Shown here in pieces: positions 63,987 to 64,000 of a DNA stretch of 64,000 nucleotides. The stretch is from Arenimonas daejeonensis (GTDB taxonomy: Bacteria; Pseudomonadota; Gammaproteobacteria; Xanthomonadales; Xanthomonadaceae). A program made the translations under genes and the position numbers. The notes beneath the pieces were generated by a model. That model ran no database searches, was not told the origin of the DNA, and worked only from the letters and a program-made list of their open reading frames with translations. Location of the stretch: contig NZ_CP042453.1 of NCBI RefSeq assembly GCF_007993735.1, positions 1,984,001 to 2,048,000 of the forward strand, in the 5' to 3' direction. Every line of letters starts with the position of its first letter. Position 1 is the stretch's first letter.

Positions 63987-64000
63987 GAGATACGGGCATC

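Overview
The window is high-GC chromosomal DNA from a gammaproteobacterium, most likely Xanthomonadaceae/Lysobacteraceae (Lysobacter, Luteimonas or a close relative). Pointers are the rpsF-rpsR-rplI-dnaB-alr order, an ArsR-methyltransferase fusion beside cobalamin-dependent metH, a ~1640-residue NAD-glutamate dehydrogenase, a complete kynurenine-to-aminomuconate route, DUF4785 and DUF2884 proteins, and REP-like hairpins between genes. I see no phage, plasmid, insertion sequence, CRISPR array, tRNA or rRNA.

Layout. 1-3.8 kb (minus): a YtrA-type GntR regulator, an ABC exporter and two envelope proteins, behind a strong promoter overlapped by a palindrome. 3.9-7.9 kb (plus): glutathione peroxidase, FKBP isomerase, UDP-glucose dehydrogenase, SlyX, DUF2058. 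7.9-12.6 kb (minus): metH and its probable ArsR-methyltransferase regulator. 12.7-20.8 kb (plus): acyl-CoA dehydrogenase, NAD-glutamate dehydrogenase, NAD kinase, 5'-nucleotidase. 20.8-24.1 kb (minus): an MFS transporter and a secreted-lipase/DUF4785 pair. 24.4-38.9 kb (minus): a long run of close-packed genes from asnS down to DUF2461, including the kynurenine pathway (kmo, kynU, ACMS decarboxylase, 3-hydroxyanthranilate dioxygenase, aminomuconate deaminase, aminomuconate-semialdehyde dehydrogenase) interleaved with a membrane diguanylate cyclase and a beta-carbonic anhydrase. 39-49.2 kb (plus): IscA-type protein, ribosomal proteins, dnaB, alr, photolyase, wax-ester synthase/DGAT, a DedA-rhodanese fusion, msrA, GST. 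49.2-64 kb (mostly minus): amine and beta-alanine catabolism (ureohydrolase, mmsA, ald, omega-aminotransferase, puuR, puuC, puuB, puuA), with a self-contained ArsR/SRPBCC/VOC/SRPBCC/MFS operon inside it.

How the genes work together. The kynurenine genes can take kynurenine through 3-hydroxyanthranilate, ACMS and 2-aminomuconate semialdehyde to the deamination step. In the last third, puuA, puuB and puuC would glutamylate, oxidise and dehydrogenate putrescine. The omega-aminotransferase, mmsA and ald could form a beta-alanine cycle that makes acetyl-CoA while regenerating pyruvate.

Data quality. I count 33 small indels in 26 otherwise well-conserved genes, mostly one base missing from a short G, C or T run, plus one in-frame stop. 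Housekeeping genes such as nadK, alr, metH and iscA are hit as often as accessory ones, and restoring the bases always gives a family-length frame. I therefore read these as consensus errors and annotate each as one gene, giving the break positions.
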